Positions 46,891 through 59,394 are shown, counted from the first letter of the stretch. The stretch: 64,000 nucleotides of DNA from Volutella citrinella (GCA_034401135.1 JAWZSP010000006.1:124001-188000), one strand, 5' to 3'. Notes: generated from the letters alone by a model not told the origin. Translations and numbers: made by a program.

Positions 46891-47440
46891 GACTGAGGTG
46901 TGTCGGGAATTGATGGCGTGGAGAACGAAGAAGAGCTGTCGGGGGTATAAATTCGCGCCGGCACGTCCTTAAGAAATCGAGGGTGAAAACTTAGACTGTT
47001 CTATTTTCCGATAGGGAATATGGAATGACGGGGGAGTTCTCGTCTTTATACCGACAACGATACCGCCATCAAACACTGCCTCACGATGAACCAATGGCAC
47101 TTTTTGCGTGTTCAGGGATAACGAAGCGGGGCCACCCAACGCGCGTCATTCTGAATTTGCGTATTTCGATGCGCAAAAAACGGCGAGTCGATGGGCTGAT
47201 TGACTAGCACCGTTTCATACTAGGGCAGCCCTTGAAGGGCTCTTCCGTTTTCCTGCCGAGGGTTAATGGGATGAAGTTAGCTAAGCATATTTGATGGCAG
47301 GCGACCATACTCTGGTTCCTGATAGTGTCGTCTCTTATTTGCTACCCTACCGGCAAGAATTCACAAAGCAGCAAAAAAGCAAAGTCGATGTTGACCATTC
47401 AGTCGACCCTCTCCCTGCCCACACCCACCACAGCCTCCTG
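46891..47440. other. Intergenic with a perfect short palindrome
   Basis: No gene. AGCCCTTGAAGGGCT at 47227-47241 is a perfect inverted repeat with a one-base centre. Confidence 0.4.
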
Positions 47441-48837
47441 TTAAACACCGCGAAGTGTGCCCTTGACCGTATCCCGCATCTTTCGATAAGTTTTTGTTGC
47501 ATGACGGAGCACAAATGTCGCCAAGGCGCCCGGATGGCCTCCAACTTCTCTGCTCTCCAGCGCCGTGCCAATGTACTCATCCCGGCTCTGGTCATGCTCT
47601 CCCACATTGACCACCACTCCCGCATAGCGCAACAGGATCGCATTCAAAATAAGCTGGCACATGCGACCGTTACCATCACGGAATGGATGAATGTTGACAA
47701 ATCGGTCGCAGTATTTGGCTCCTACTGCGATAGGATCCAGACTTCCAACGCGCGCACCCTGATCCAGCTCCTGAGCCAATGACTGAACAAGCGATCGCAT
47801 CTCCTCGCGGATGCGTGCCGGCCGTGGAAACCGGTGCGTGCCAACATAGACATCACATGACCGGTAAATGCCTCCATATTCTTTGATGCCGATGATACCA
47901 GCATCCTCACCACTGGCTCCTTTGACGAGGATGGCGTGTGTCTCCTGTATCAGGTCTTCCGTCAGGTCACGTTCCTCCTTGACAAATTTGTTAACCAAGT
48001 GCTGAAACGCTACAGCATGCTGTACAATCTCTCGGCGGCTACGGATAACATGCCCTTCTGTCGGCCCGAGCTGTTTCCGGACCAATTTGTCGAGCCGGTC
48101 CTGGTATTCCTCTGACCTGCATTTAATGTTAGTCATCTACCTGCTTGGATTAATCAACTCTTGGTGTGTGGATAATGGGAGAGACAGAAAGGATATTTGA
48201 GATACTAACCGATCACTGTATTCCACACCTGTCTGGCCCTCGAAAATGGCCATACACAGTGTGGTGGTTTCATCCAACCCAAGCCCTTTCCGGGCCTTCT
48301 GATTAGACCCATAGACGACTTCGGCCATTTGTTTCAGCAGGAAGTCGGCTGCGGTGTCAGCGGCGGTATTCGAGGACTGTAAAAGCGAGGTAATCTCGGC
48401 CATGATCTCGGACATGACGCCAAAGGCGTCCGCTACATCGGCCGGCTTGTCATTTTTTGACTCGGGTTTGGTTGAGGACCAGCCGTCAGCATAAAATCGA
48501 TACACATCGCTCATCTTGAGAGTGAGCTGTGCTGGCCTGATTAAATAATGTTAAAGGCATTGTTCACGCCAAAGTATGGGTAGCAAGGGATCCAGATCTA
48601 GTCGTACCGAGATGAAGATGAGCCAACCACCGTGCTTCCAATCCGTCCTCGGAGTGACGGGGGCCAGGCACGACGGAAAGTGCCCCGCAGCAATGACTTT
48701 CCGACACTTGATGTAGTCGAATTGCTTAAAGTAGGTCGTGCGGCTGGTGAGCCGCTGCCGATTTCCATGCCTTCAAACAATCCTACAAGCGACTTGCGTT
48801 TGTGCTTACTAGGGGAACCTTTGTCCATTGGGTCCAT
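47441..48837 (-). CDS. Fic-domain protein (AMPylase-like) lacking the inhibitory Glu
   Basis: Fic enzymes usually transfer AMP from ATP to a protein hydroxyl. Exons 48837-48608, 48536-48210 and 48116-47441 give 410 aa. The catalytic motif HPFRDGNGR is intact (about 329-337). The N terminus is basic and Ser-rich (KHKRKSLVG) with no signal peptide or membrane segment, unlike the ER-resident animal FICD. In related fungal proteins a motif of type (S/T)xxxE(G/N) blocks the active site from the N-terminal side. At the matching place this protein reads YGSNQKARKGLGLDET, so Ser154 is followed four residues later by Ala158, not Glu. The predicted result is an enzyme without this brake, or one controlled otherwise. 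Confidence 0.87.
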
Positions 48838-49410
48838 GCTTGATAGAGGCCTGTTTTCGCACTCTTGGGTTGGTTAAAGAAGAGAGAAATTGTGTGGGCA
48901 AATTGAGGCTTTCGCAACAGAAGAGCGCTTGGGAAGAGCTTGTCAACATTCGACATGGCGATTTGGGGCTTGTGGCCGATTCTGCATTGCTGTAATGACG
49001 ATACCCAAGGTTTCTATTGTCATATTCCGTTCAGCATTCAACTGTTATCCAGTCATTATTGATAATGAATTAAAATTCATCATCGTTTTCCAATACAATA
49101 GAGATGCGGTGGGAACAATGGGGGGCGCGCCTATTCTGAAAGCCTATTGTCCATCAGGGTTATGCGGCTTGATGCACCGCAGCAAGCATCAGCCGACAAG
49201 GTGCGGCCGATGCGTCAGCGCGAAATTAACTTGAAAGTAAGGATCTAAGTTTTAATGAAACTCTCCACCCGCATGACTCTGATTGCTGATCTAAGGCTCA
49301 TAAAATTGCGCGTGTGGAAGCTCCTTGCTCTAACTCCGCTCAACCTCCCGACGACATCTCCTTTGCAACAAAACTCGCCGCGAAGATATCCAAACCACAC
49401 AAAGTGTATA
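48838..49410. other. Intergenic, Fic / phosphoesterase divergent promoter
   Basis: Shared upstream region of two divergent genes. No gene seen. About 49060-49090 is AT-rich. Confidence 0.45.
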
Positions 49411-50265
49411 ATGGAGCAAAAGCAGGGAATCCGATTTCTCCTTCTCTCCGATACTCACGACCATGCGTTTCCAGACCCGGCAGCGCTACCCGAAGTCGAC
49501 GTGGTTATCCATTGCGGTGATCTCACCATGATCGGTGGGCTATCCAATTACCAGAGCGCCCTAGACTCTCTCGCAGCTTGCCCTGCTGAGGTCAAGCTGG
49601 TCATCGCAGGCAACCACGACATATCACTGGATGCGAAGTGGTGGGTGCAGAATCTCGACAGTGACGACGACGAGGATGAACCAGAGCGAGTCCAGGCGCT
49701 GTTCGCATCCGAAAAATATACCGGCCGTGGAGTGCGCCTCCTCGACGAAGGTACCCATGAGATTGTCCTCCGTGATGGGCGCAAGTTCAAAGTCTACGCA
49801 TCGCCATACACCCCGGCGTTTGGTGGCTATGCCTTCGGATATGGCCCTGATGAGGATAGGTTCAATGATGGGGACAAGGCCAGCAGCATTCCAAACGACG
49901 AAGGCATTGACATCGTTGTGACACACGGGCCACCGCAACCGAACAGCATGGAGATGACACAAGGCTACCGGCTGGACCTCAACGGCGGGCAACAGCACCT
50001 TGGATGCCGACGACTGTGGCAAGCTATCGAGCGGACTAGGCCAAAATTACATTGCTTTGGTCACATCCACGAAGGACATGGCGCACAGACGGCTACGCTT
50101 CATGGGGATCCGGAAAAAACTACTATTACTGACACCAAGGTCACAGAGATGGGAGCGGCTCTGCATGTGAGCAGGATTCAAGGGACAACTCTGCTCGTGA
50201 ATGCGTCCATGTTAAGACATGGGGAAGACGGGGTTAATAAGCCGTGGGTGGTTGATATATCCTAG
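49411..50265 (+). CDS. Calcineurin-like metallophosphoesterase
   Basis: Two-metal phosphoesterase, single exon, 284 aa from the Met of MEQKQGIRF. All five metal-site blocks are present in order: SDTHDH, HCGDLT, AGNHD, VVTHGPP and CFGHIHEGHG. An acidic insert (SDDDEDEPER) lies after the GNHD block. The group is common in fungi and resembles the metallophosphodiesterase MPPED1/239FB type; the natural substrate is unknown. The open frame extends upstream to 49255, but that part has no similarity to the family. Confidence 0.9.
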   Translation: MEQKQGIRFLLLSDTHDHAFPDPAALPEVDVVIHCGDLTMIGGLSNYQSALDSLAACPAEVKLVIAGNHDISLDAKWWVQNLDSDDDEDEPERVQALFASEKYTGRGVRLLDEGTHEIVLRDGRKFKVYASPYTPAFGGYAFGYGPDEDRFNDGDKASSIPNDEGIDIVVTHGPPQPNSMEMTQGYRLDLNGGQQHLGCRRLWQAIERTRPKLHCFGHIHEGHGAQTATLHGDPEKTTITDTKVTEMGAALHVSRIQGTTLLVNASMLRHGEDGVNKPWVVDIS

Positions 50266-50391
50266 AGACGTCGAATGATGGAACGCATTCAAGAGTTACC
50301 ATGAGGTGAGGGGGTAGAGGGGTGGCTCGTGATTTGCAGGAACGAGTCGCCACGGTGTTGTAATTACTTCGATTAGACTAACTGGGAATCT

Positions 50392-50837
50392 TTAAAAATC
50401 ACCGGCGGTATAGTCAATCGCGTAAACATCTGCAGCCACCGAGTCGCTCCATTGTACGAATTCCAGATGCACAGGATCCTCAAGAGCATAGTAATCGCGA
50501 TGCTCCTTGGTGTCGAAACCCACAACGAACACGTGAGTAAACCCGCTCTAAATGCACGATCTATCGTTAGCAGACGCCGAATTCTTTGACATGATGAGAC
50601 TGCACCTGAAGCCCCTGCACCGAGTTGTCGCGGCCGCCAGAGAATGACTGAATATATGGTTTCCCTGTTTCGGGATGCAGGCACGTCTCCTTCAAAGCAG
50701 TCATCCTATCGACCAGCTCCTGTGGTTTCAAATACATGAGCCTAGGTTTGGATACTCCAAAGCGCTATGATCACCTTGACGGAGTCGGACGTGACGCCCT
50801 CCTTGAACTTGAATGAGACGATATGAGTGACAGTCAT
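50392..50837 (-). CDS. Dabb-domain (stress-responsive A/B barrel) protein
   Basis: Exons 50837-50775, 50719-50606 and 50547-50392 give 110 aa, one Dabb ferredoxin-like domain. It starts MTVTHIVSFKFKEG, the usual first strand, and ends with GFDTKEHRDYYALEDPVH and FVQWSDSVAADVYAIDY, which matches the family ending around an HxxF/V strand. Dabb proteins form small dimeric barrels; some act in polyketide cyclisation, many are of unknown role in fungi. It converges on the phosphoesterase, 126 bp away. Confidence 0.88.
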
Positions 50838-51381
50838 AGTTGCGTATTTCTTTATCAGTATCAACGCACTCCGATTGGGATAAAAAAAAGAGTCTTTTAA
50901 GTATAACTGGATCCGCACTCAAGGGTGGGGTTGGCCGACATATCCTCAGCCGAACTGGGCCGTGTTAAATGCATCACACGCGCATCACTAGACCCCGCAT
51001 CGCCATCCCGATTCATGAGTGTCCAACGATGCGGCTGACCTATTTGGTCAATTTGGCTGGGTGGCATCCGCCGAACTCGAGATAGGGCGAGTGAGCCTTG
51101 GCCGTCGGGCGATAACGCTAGACCCATCCGCCAACTCCCCACTAGCTTCGGCCAACTCGACCAGACACGCTAGAGGATGTCGGCATCCAAGGAGAAGGCA
51201 ACTTGTTGTTCGAGGTGGTGGGAGCTCATCCTGCGCCGGCGAGGCCAGGTCCCGGACTGATTACTGGACATGGCCCAATTACACAGGGTATTATAACGCT
51301 TCGGGACATCTTGACCTTTCGGTAGCAAATCTACCGTACCATTGATGAAGAACACTCGACCCAGCCGCCGTTAGCTTCATC
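50838..51381. promoter_or_regulatory. Promoter of the first SDR, with GGCCGA/TCGGCC elements
   Basis: Divergent region between the Dabb gene and the SDR. TTGGCCGA at 50931-50938 and TTCGGCCAA at about 51147-51155 are reverse-complement-related elements that recur in the other promoters of the cluster to the right. Confidence 0.45.
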
Positions 51382-52369
51382 ATGCCTGTCTACAACGTTG
51401 CCCCCGAGGCCTTTTCTAATCTGAAAGATCAAGTTGTCGTTTTGACTGGTTCGACTCACCGAATACCATCTATGGATTGTCTCTAACATGCTCACAGGAG
51501 GCGCTCACGGGGTAGGAGAGTCGGTGGTCACTACACTATTCAACGTCGAAGCCCATGTGGCTTTTGGTGACATTGACGAAGCCTCCGGCCTTGAACTCGT
51601 TGAGAGGTTGAAGAAGGATTACCCATCAAGCAGTGGCTCTTTGCTCTTTCGTCGCGTGGACGTGCGAAGCTACGAAGACAACTTGGCTCTTTTCCAGAGT
51701 GCATTTCGTCTCCACGGCCGTGTGGACCATGCACTGTCAATTGCCGGAGTCACAGAGGGCCAGAACTGGTTCGATCCCAGCCTTGACCTCGATTCCGTCA
51801 CCAAGCCTCCCTCGACATCGGTGCTAGACATCAACTTGTTAGGAGCGCTGTACTTTGCCCGCATTGCTGCAGTTTATCTACGTCAAGGCCCGTCCCGTGG
51901 GGACAAGTCACTCATGCTCACGGGATCCTTGGCTTCATTCAAGGAACAAGCTGGACTTTTCGTCTACCAGCCCGCAAAGCATGGAGTGCTGGGCCTCTTC
52001 CGTTCTATCCGCAAAAACCTCTTCACTATTCACGGAATCCGCACCAATATTCTTTGCCCGGGGCTCATCAGCACAGCAATGTCAACAAAGATTCAACACA
52101 TCTGGGAGGAGAAAGGACTGCCCATCAATAATGCTGGACAAGTCGGCGATTTTGCACTCAGTCTGGTGGCACAGCCGCGGCAGAGCGATGGATCACCTCA
52201 AACTGGGGTGGCTATATATGTGGAAGGAGGTCAAGGGTGGGAGTTCGAGTCGGAGCTTGATAAGCTCGACGAGCAATGGATGGGACCTGAAATGGCGCAG
52301 AACTGCGTAGAGATCAACAAGGCTCTCGGAGTCGGTGCGGGATGGACGACTGAGAGGGCCAAGCTGTAA
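51382..52369 (+). CDS. Short-chain dehydrogenase/reductase 1
   Basis: NAD(P)-dependent oxidoreductase, exons 51382-51448 and 51498-52369, 312 aa. The intron splits the nucleotide-binding motif (LTG / GAHGVGE). The active site shows Ser in LTGSLASF and the Tyr/Lys pair in YQPAKHG. The acidic GDIDEAS after strand 2 favours NAD. The protein ends with a distinctive YVEGGQGWEFESELD and LDEQWMGPEM tail shared with the SDR at 61973, which has the same exon sizes (67 and 872 bases) and the same length. It starts the right-hand catabolic cluster. Confidence 0.92.
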
Positions 52370-52627
52370 TTTTAGTCCTTGGGAAGACGCGGAGATGTAA
52401 CCAATATTTACCAGACATCTCCTAGTTCCGGACGCTTATAGCCATAGTATCGACAGCGTTGAAAATTCTATGCGCAAGTAAAGCTATCAGTGAAGGCTAT
52501 GACGCCTACCCTTGTCAAACGGCCAACGCTTAGTGAGGCTAGGCGCTTTGCACGACAGGTCGTTCCGCCTCTGGGTAATAAACACACTTCATTGGTACTT
52601 AATACTAAAACTTGATATGCCAGCCAT

Positions 52628-54388
52628 CTATGGTTGTCTAGCGAGCACCTCGTCCGACGGAATGGGCGGGATGTTGGCCAGGTCGACATAGTAGCCAAGC
52701 TCCCCTCTCTTCACATCCTCACACGTCCATCCATTCCCTATCCAATCAAGTTCTCTTTCCGAGTGTTGTGCGTACACATAGTCTTCCCATCGGGGGTTCA
52801 TGAGAGTCTGCATGGCATGCAGGCTGCTACCCGGCCACAGCCCGATGATTTGGTTGTTGACTTTGTACCAGCTGGTGCATTCGTCGACATGCACGGTTCC
52901 TGGAAAATACTTGTCCAAGTGGTTGACCCACGATTTGAGGGCGCTCTCCTTAACCTCCATCGACTTGATGTTCTCGCGACTGATCTTGGCGACTGCTTTG
53001 ATGACATAGCCGATGATGGATTCAAGGATGAGCAGAAGCGAACCTCCGCCTGTCGCGCTGTTGGGGCCCCCGACCATAAAGTAGTTGGGAAAGCCAGGGA
53101 TAGAGTGGGAAAGATATGCAGAAGCCCGCTGGTCCCAGACTGACTCGAGAGACTGCCCATTCTTTCCGAGGACGGGGAAGCGAGGCTTGTAGCTCGTGTC
53201 GAACCCGGTTGCGCATGCAATAGCGTCCACGGCCCATTCCTTTCCATCTTCGGTGATGACTCCCTTCTCAGTGACTCGTAGTTTTAGGCTCTTAATTAGC
53301 TGGACATTGTCCTTGGTCAAAGCCTCGAGATATCCAGGCCCTGGTGTCAAGCGCCTACAGCCAGGTGTGAAGCGAGGCTCAAGTGCCTCATAGATTCCAG
53401 GCTTCGAAGCCAACTTCTCCTTCATGTTTTCGCGGATCTTCCTTGTTGATTCAATTTCCTCTGCAGACCTGGGGAATAGAGACGGGAAGTCCTTGTTGAT
53501 GAAGCTCTCCATCTCAATTCGGAAGCCTCTGTAGAATTTGGCGTCATCTTTGAAACGGCAGATTTCGTCTTTGGAGTAGGAGTAATTGCCAGGCTCAGTG
53601 CTTTTGGCTAGAATGTTCTCGGTGTAGGTTGATCCAAACGGTTGGCTGATCCATGTGCCACCCCTGATGAAGTTATACACCTGGGGGCATTTCTTCTGCA
53701 AGTATGGGAGAATTTGAATGGCAGAGGATCCGCATCCTAAAAGTGCCACCTTCTTTCCGGTGTAGTCCCTTTGGAAACTGTTAGTCCAAATTCAAGTCCA
53801 AGCGGAGGCTACTCACCATTCAGTGTCCCAGTCAGCCGAGTGCAACAGCTTGCCTCCAAAATTTTGGAGACCCTCAATCTCCGGCCATTTCCAATTGTTC
53901 AAGATACCAGCAGCACTGATGAGAACTTCGGCTTCGGTGACTTTTGCAATCGGCTGGCCGGTGGTCGAATCCTCTGTCTTGATACTCCAGACGCCCTGAC
54001 TTTGATCCCACTCGGCGCCAACTACCTTGGTGTTGAACTTGATCTTCTCATCAACCCGATACTTCCGAGCTACCCCCTTGACATACTCCAGGATTTCGGC
54101 GCCTGGCGAAAACAGCTTGGACCAGTTGGTGTTGGGCTCGAATGAATACTGGTACACATGACTGGGGATGTCGCATGCCACCCCTGGATACTTGTTCTCG
54201 TACCAGGTGCCGCCAAGACCAGGGTTCTTCTCCACAATGGTGACGATTGCGTTGGGGATATTCTGAAGGACTCGGATGTACAGAGCTATTCCACACATGC
54301 CAGCGCCGATGATAAACACCCGGATAGGGCGGTCATCATCAACGGCTTTGCCTTCTAGTTTGAATGCCGAACGTGTCTCACCGTTCAT
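52628..54388 (-). CDS. FAD-dependent Baeyer-Villiger-type monooxygenase
   Basis: Flavoprotein monooxygenase that inserts oxygen next to a ketone or hydroxylates a small substrate with NADPH. Exons 54388-53817 and 53768-52628 give 570 aa. The FAD site is IIGAGMCG (28-33). GGTWYENKYPGVACD follows as in BVMOs. The BVMO fingerprint is present as FGGKLLHSADWD (about 177-188), split just after by the intron. The NADPH site is LLGCGSSAIQ, and ACATGFD is the late motif. It is convergent with SDR 1, a natural partner interconverting alcohol and ketone. Related enzymes are the 4-hydroxyacetophenone monooxygenase type. Confidence 0.9.
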
Positions 54389-54968
54389 TGTGACAATAGC
54401 TGTGTCGAGAATGAATAACTGTGGCTCAATATCTCAGTAGAAAGACAATCATTCTTCTTTTATCAGTTGATACCATACTCATCCAAAGTATCCTTACTTT
54501 TTGGACGTGTTGGCCGATGGTATCTCGGCGGCCATCATCGGCCGTGGTCTCTCGCCATGCCCAATCCGAACCACCTCATTCGATATGCGGCAAGCCCCGG
54601 CCTACTTATCGATTCTCGCTGGAACCAATCAGATTGGAGAATATTACATAGGCCTCATACGACGAAGGGCTACCTTGGTAGGAAGGGCTACCTTGATAGC
54701 TTGCTTCAATATCCAGGCTCCCGTTGCTCCGATGTCATGGACAGTACTACGACGATAAGTGCATATGAAGGTTCTAATGGATGTATGCAATATTCAGGCT
54801 CATTTCTTTGAACGTTTTATTAGACAACATCAGTTTTGCTATATTCAACAATCGCTTGACATGGGACCCAACGTTTGATAACAAATTTCGAATCCACAAC
54901 CCAACTTAGAAGGAAACATAAAGCCGTTCAGTAATAAAATATGAATGTAGTTCAAAAGATTCAGATAA
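54389..54968. promoter_or_regulatory. Promoter of the monooxygenase, with GGCCGA elements
   Basis: Upstream of the monooxygenase and 3' of the regulator. TGGCCGA at 54511-54517 and TCGGCCG at 54539-54545 lie 120-160 bp before its ATG. An 18-bp tandem duplication is at 54664-54699. Confidence 0.45.
54664..54699 (+). repeat. 18-bp tandem duplication
   Basis: GAAGGGCTACCTTGGTAG followed directly by the same unit with one base changed. Location is the upstream region of the monooxygenase gene. No function is evident. Confidence 0.9.
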
Positions 54969-57567
54969 TTAGTTCTTGTAGCTAGGCGCAGGCTTTTCTC
55001 TCTGCACGCTCTCTTTGACGTGCTGGGGCAGTCGCAGTGCCTTTTCCATTCCGAGCCGAAAAACTGCATCGAGACGAAGGAGACCAAGCTGCATATTTTC
55101 AAACATGATACTCTGTTCCCTCAAAGCGATAACCCAGCGGGAAAGCGAGGCCAGTGCCTGTTTCGCAGAAGCGGCCGTTGGTGCTAATACGACTAAGAGG
55201 AGGATCAAGTTTGACAGGGTAGAAAAACAAGCCCGCGACCCTATACCGTAAGCATCCGTTTATTTTATTAAAGGATTGGCGCAATTAAACATGTTGGGGC
55301 GAGTAATGAGTGATGGAGAAACATCCTCGCCGTAGCGGCGTATCAACAGTGTGGGACCAAGGAGGACAAGTGTACACTTACATGAGCGAGAGAAACTGTT
55401 CCGGTCGTAGGATCCCAATCGCTGAGTGAATTGGGTAGCTTGCTGGACTGTAAGTAAAGCATCCTGGAGTACTCCTAGGGTAGCATTGGCAAACGGGGCT
55501 TGGACAGGTCCTTCCACACTCAACGATGAAGTCTGAGGAGAGCATTCGTTTCCCTGGCCGTCATCTCTTGGTTGGTCCTGCGATGACATGTTTGCTATCG
55601 GACGTAGCATAGCTCTGTAGACCATGGCCTTCAATGTCAGAAATGCCAGTTTCACATGCGCTGCTGACCCGGGATGAAAGTAGTCCCGATGATCTGGGTT
55701 AGAGACGGCAAATACAGTCACCTGCTTTGGCAGTTGGGCATGCCAGTCATCCAGTCGCGCCAAGTATCTCCTCCCACGTTTGAGAGAGGCTTCGAAGTCG
55801 ACGGAGAGAGCTTTGGTAGCGCGGAGCGTAAAGAAGTCCATGTATAGGTCGTAAGAAATCAGAGCCAGGTCGGCAAAGAATCGGAAGTCATGGCCCCCGT
55901 GGCAGAAGGCACAAGGCTTTTGAAGAGCCGGGGCTTGCGCGGCCGTCTCCTCATTCGGGCAGAGAAAGTGGTCTATGACGAAGTCTGCTTCTCTCAGGGA
56001 ACTGACGTCCCACTGGTCGTTGTTGAGTGACAGAGGAAGCCCTTGGAGGAGACTGCGCCATGTAGCTTCGGAATGTATCACCCACCATAGCCGCCGGCGG
56101 AGACGCTTCTCCCAGTCCGGGATTGGCCACAGTAGACAATCTACATGCAACCCGAGTTGGCTGGCGATGTTGGTAGTTGAGCCAAGTAGTGGCCAATTAC
56201 CAGGAGTGTCCGTAGACGCCGTCGCGGATTGCTGCATTGGTCTCTGCAGGTAAATCAGTAGCGCTTGAAGAAGGGCCAGTGATGGTGTGTGCAAGTTTTG
56301 CATGATTCCTTCGTGAGCCATCTCCCATAGCGTGATGCCGTGGCATTCCGCATCTGTTTGTGATACGTTCAATATTGGATCATAGCGGCTAAAAGATTGC
56401 GTAGCCGCATAGATGGCCGCCAGGAGATATGGTGGGAGGCCATCGAGGGCAGCGGCTTTGGGCACCAACGTCTCGGTCTTGACTTTGAGCTTGCTACGGG
56501 AGAGGACCGGCAGGCTAGGGAAAATGTAGCGGAGAAATCTTACAGTTGTCAGCACATCATCGCTATTAGTGTGCACCATATTGCAAATAGACTTACAGGC
56601 CTACATGTCGCGCTCCCAGTTCTGGGTCAACAATCTTGTTAAGCTCCTTGCGCTTGCTTTGGTCCACGTTACTACCCCCCTGTGTCTTGATGGAGGTCCG
56701 TTGAGGAGCACTAATCTGAAAGTGGACCGGTATGGCGTTGCTTGCTGCGTTCAGCTGCTCAGACGCTGCTGGACAAAGGGAGCGGTACTGAAATTGGCCA
56801 AAGTTGCAGCTCCCATCCTCGGCGAAGTGCATGTGGCGGAGAAGGTATGGGTCCACCTCCCCTGAAGGGCCAAAGAACTGGGCTGTAAGGGAGTCATCTT
56901 GGGAGTCTAGAGCCCTGGCGGGCTTCTGTTGGACCAGCGTATTAGGGGGTTGTGCAACACGGGTGTTGCTTGGCTGCTCCGGCTGGCTCAGGTAGCCAAA
57001 TACCTGCTGCGTCTCTGGCAGAGCGAGTTGGTTGACGAGGGGAAACAAGTCATCTTGGGCAAACTCAACACCCCCAATATTATCTCCGAATGCCATCGAA
57101 AGCCCTCCAAGATCCGGATCAATTAAACCGGAGGTGGCATACCAAACATCATGGTGGGATGCTTGCAACATCTCCACATTAACAGAGTCGCCTAGTGTGC
57201 CCAGATGGTTGATCTGTATTGTGTCCTCGGGGTAGGCCTCCGCCGTCCCCTGGCCCGGCACCCAGCCAGAGGGGACTGGGCTGCCAACTTCCGACTCAGC
57301 ATGGCCAATCTGGTCCTGGTTCTCACCATCCCCGTCCCTCTCGCTCACCGGTGGGGAAGCGGACGGCGGCAACCTTGACTGGCGCCTTCGTTTTGTCGGG
57401 GGCTCGTTGAAAGTGCAATCCGTGCCCAGTTCCCGACAGACACTGCAGGGCGGCTGGTCCTCGAGATGGCAGGCATGTTTTCGGCGACGACAGACATCAC
57501 ACGGCCGGTGACGCTTGGACCGATATGGCCGGTTCAGGGATTGCGTTGTGGAGTTTCGGCCGTCCAT
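54969..57567 (-). CDS. Zn2Cys6 activator of the right-hand cluster (XlnR/CLR-like)
   Basis: Exons 57567-56597, 56538-55382 and 55240-54969 give 799 aa. The zinc cluster has all six cysteines (CDVCRRRKHAC, CSVC, C) followed by the basic KRRRQSR. The middle homology region contains YLLAAIYAATQSFSRYD, SQLGLHVDC and RRRLWWVIHSEATW, typical of the fungal_trans domain. The frame is open upstream of 57567, but the Met of MDGRNSTTQSL just before the zinc cluster is the likely start. It sits between the monooxygenase and the hydrolase and is the probable local regulator; GGCCGA elements crowd its own 5' region. Confidence 0.9.
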
Positions 57568-58002
57568 GATGGCAAGCAGCCAGGTTGTCAATGTGCTGTC
57601 TTGGACGTTGAGGATATTGTGCTGGCGGGCGAGTTCTGTATCAAGGGCTTGGATGCTTTGGTCCTGGAGGAGTTGGCCGACCACGGGCGACAGATGCGCA
57701 TGGCCGATGCTTATCATGCTGACGGCCGACAATAGATACCAGAGATAACAGCGAGCGAGACTGACCCCATGGGCTAACTGCATCGGCCTTGGCAATTCCC
57801 CACAAGCGGGGTTTGGTGGGGGGTGCTATCAAAGCCCCAAGCATCCACTCAGTGGGCAGGCATTGGCTAGCGCCGGATGCGAATTGCCTTTTCAGGAGGA
57901 GAATCGTAGAGATGAGTTGCGAGCCTCAATATTACAGTCATTAAATCGTCCGAGTTGGTGAAAGACGTCGCATTTACAACAATTCTCACTTTGTTTTCCA
58001 CA
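57568..58002. promoter_or_regulatory. Divergent promoter, activator / hydrolase
   Basis: Four GGCCGA/TCGGCC hexamers: 57675-57680, 57702-57707, 57724-57729 and 57783-57788, in 435 bp between the regulator and the beta-lactamase-fold gene. No gene seen. Confidence 0.5.
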
Positions 58003-59261
58003 ATGGATGCCTATGAGTCGGTGGTATCCAAGGCAGTCCAAGATGGAGTCATCCCCGGATGCATCTTCCTTGCCAGCGATGCAGCAGGTAGTAAATATAC
58101 CCTGATACCTACCAAATATTTGGCTCATCTATTCGATAGGCAATCTGAGATACTCCAGGGCTATTCCTGGACCAGACTTGGTGTACAAGGAAGACACGGT
58201 CTTGGAGGTTGCGTCGCTTACCAAGCTGGTCACGACTATTGCGGCATTGCAACTTGTAGAACAGGGCCTCATCAAACTAGACGATGATGTTTCGCACCTG
58301 ATTCCAGAGTTCAGCAAAAATGGAGTGCTTGAGGGCGATGTTCACAGCGATGGATCGTACTCATCGCATCCCCGGCGCAATGGTATCACCTTGCGACACC
58401 TTCTTACCCACTCGGCGGGAGGAGCTTACCCATTTACGGACGACCGCATAGCAAGATATGTCGCCAATGCCAGGGAATATGCACCTGATGGGAGCATCAA
58501 CTCGAACTTTGACTTTCCTCTCTCTTACGACCCTGGGGAGGGCTGGTGTTACAGCAATAGTCTGGACAGGGCCGGCCAAGTTATTGAGAAGATCTCACAC
58601 ATGAGTCTGGAGGATTTCTGTCAAGAAAACATCTTCAGGCCACTTGGAATCTCGAGTGCTTCGTTTTGGGGCCAACGACCGCCGATGGCTGTGAGGGCTC
58701 ATGCAGAGGCACCAGTAGTGCCTGACCCTGACGCGCCAAGCTTCACGACTGGCCTGACCGACTGCTTCGGTGGCCAGGGGCTCTTCATCAACATGCCTGA
58801 CTACATGAAGATCTTGCAGTCTCTCCTTGTAGACGATGAGATTCTCCTGAAGAAGGCAACCACAGAGCTAATGTTCAAGCCACATCTTTCACCAGCGTCC
58901 AAGGCAGCACTGATCAGTGAACTCGAATCAGCAACTTGGACCGTTGGGGATTTGCCAAAGACGAAAGAGTATGACTGGGGTCTTGGTGGATTGTTGATCG
59001 ACGGCAACAGCCATCCCTTCCGCCAGCGCAACATGATGTTGTGGAGCGGAGCACCGAGCGTGTATTGGGTACGTTGCGGCAATAATCTCTGAATCACGTT
59101 GTTCTACTGACAAGTCGCCTTTCAAGTTCATTGACCGCGCTGCGGGAGTTTGCGGTGTCTTTGGAACACAGGTTTTGCCAGCTTCAGACCCCGTGGTCCT
59201 CCCTGTGATCAAGGCGTTTGAGGAAGCTGTTTACATTGAGATGGGGTTGTATCCAAATTGA
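58003..59261 (+). CDS. Beta-lactamase-fold serine hydrolase (class C / EstB-like)
   Basis: Esterase, transesterase or amide hydrolase of the penicillin-binding-protein fold. Exons 58003-58087, 58140-59068 and 59127-59261 give 382 aa. Ser54 and Lys57 form the SxxK motif (SLTK); Tyr166 starts the YSN motif. RHLLTHSAGG and the loop ahead of the second motif are typical, and a WGLGG motif lies near the C-terminal strand. There is no signal peptide, so it is intracellular. Relatives include LovD-type transesterases and EstB. In this cluster an ester or lactone made by the monooxygenase is the likely substrate; that is inference. Confidence 0.9.
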
Positions 59262-59394
59262 AGGCATGGTAAATCTTAACAAACGAGTTTCACATGTTAA
59301 TGGATCAATACTATTAATTAATGCACCCACGGATAACTGAACTAATGCGAACAACAAGAAAGTAACTAACCAACCTCGTTCCCGAAGCCCCTGA

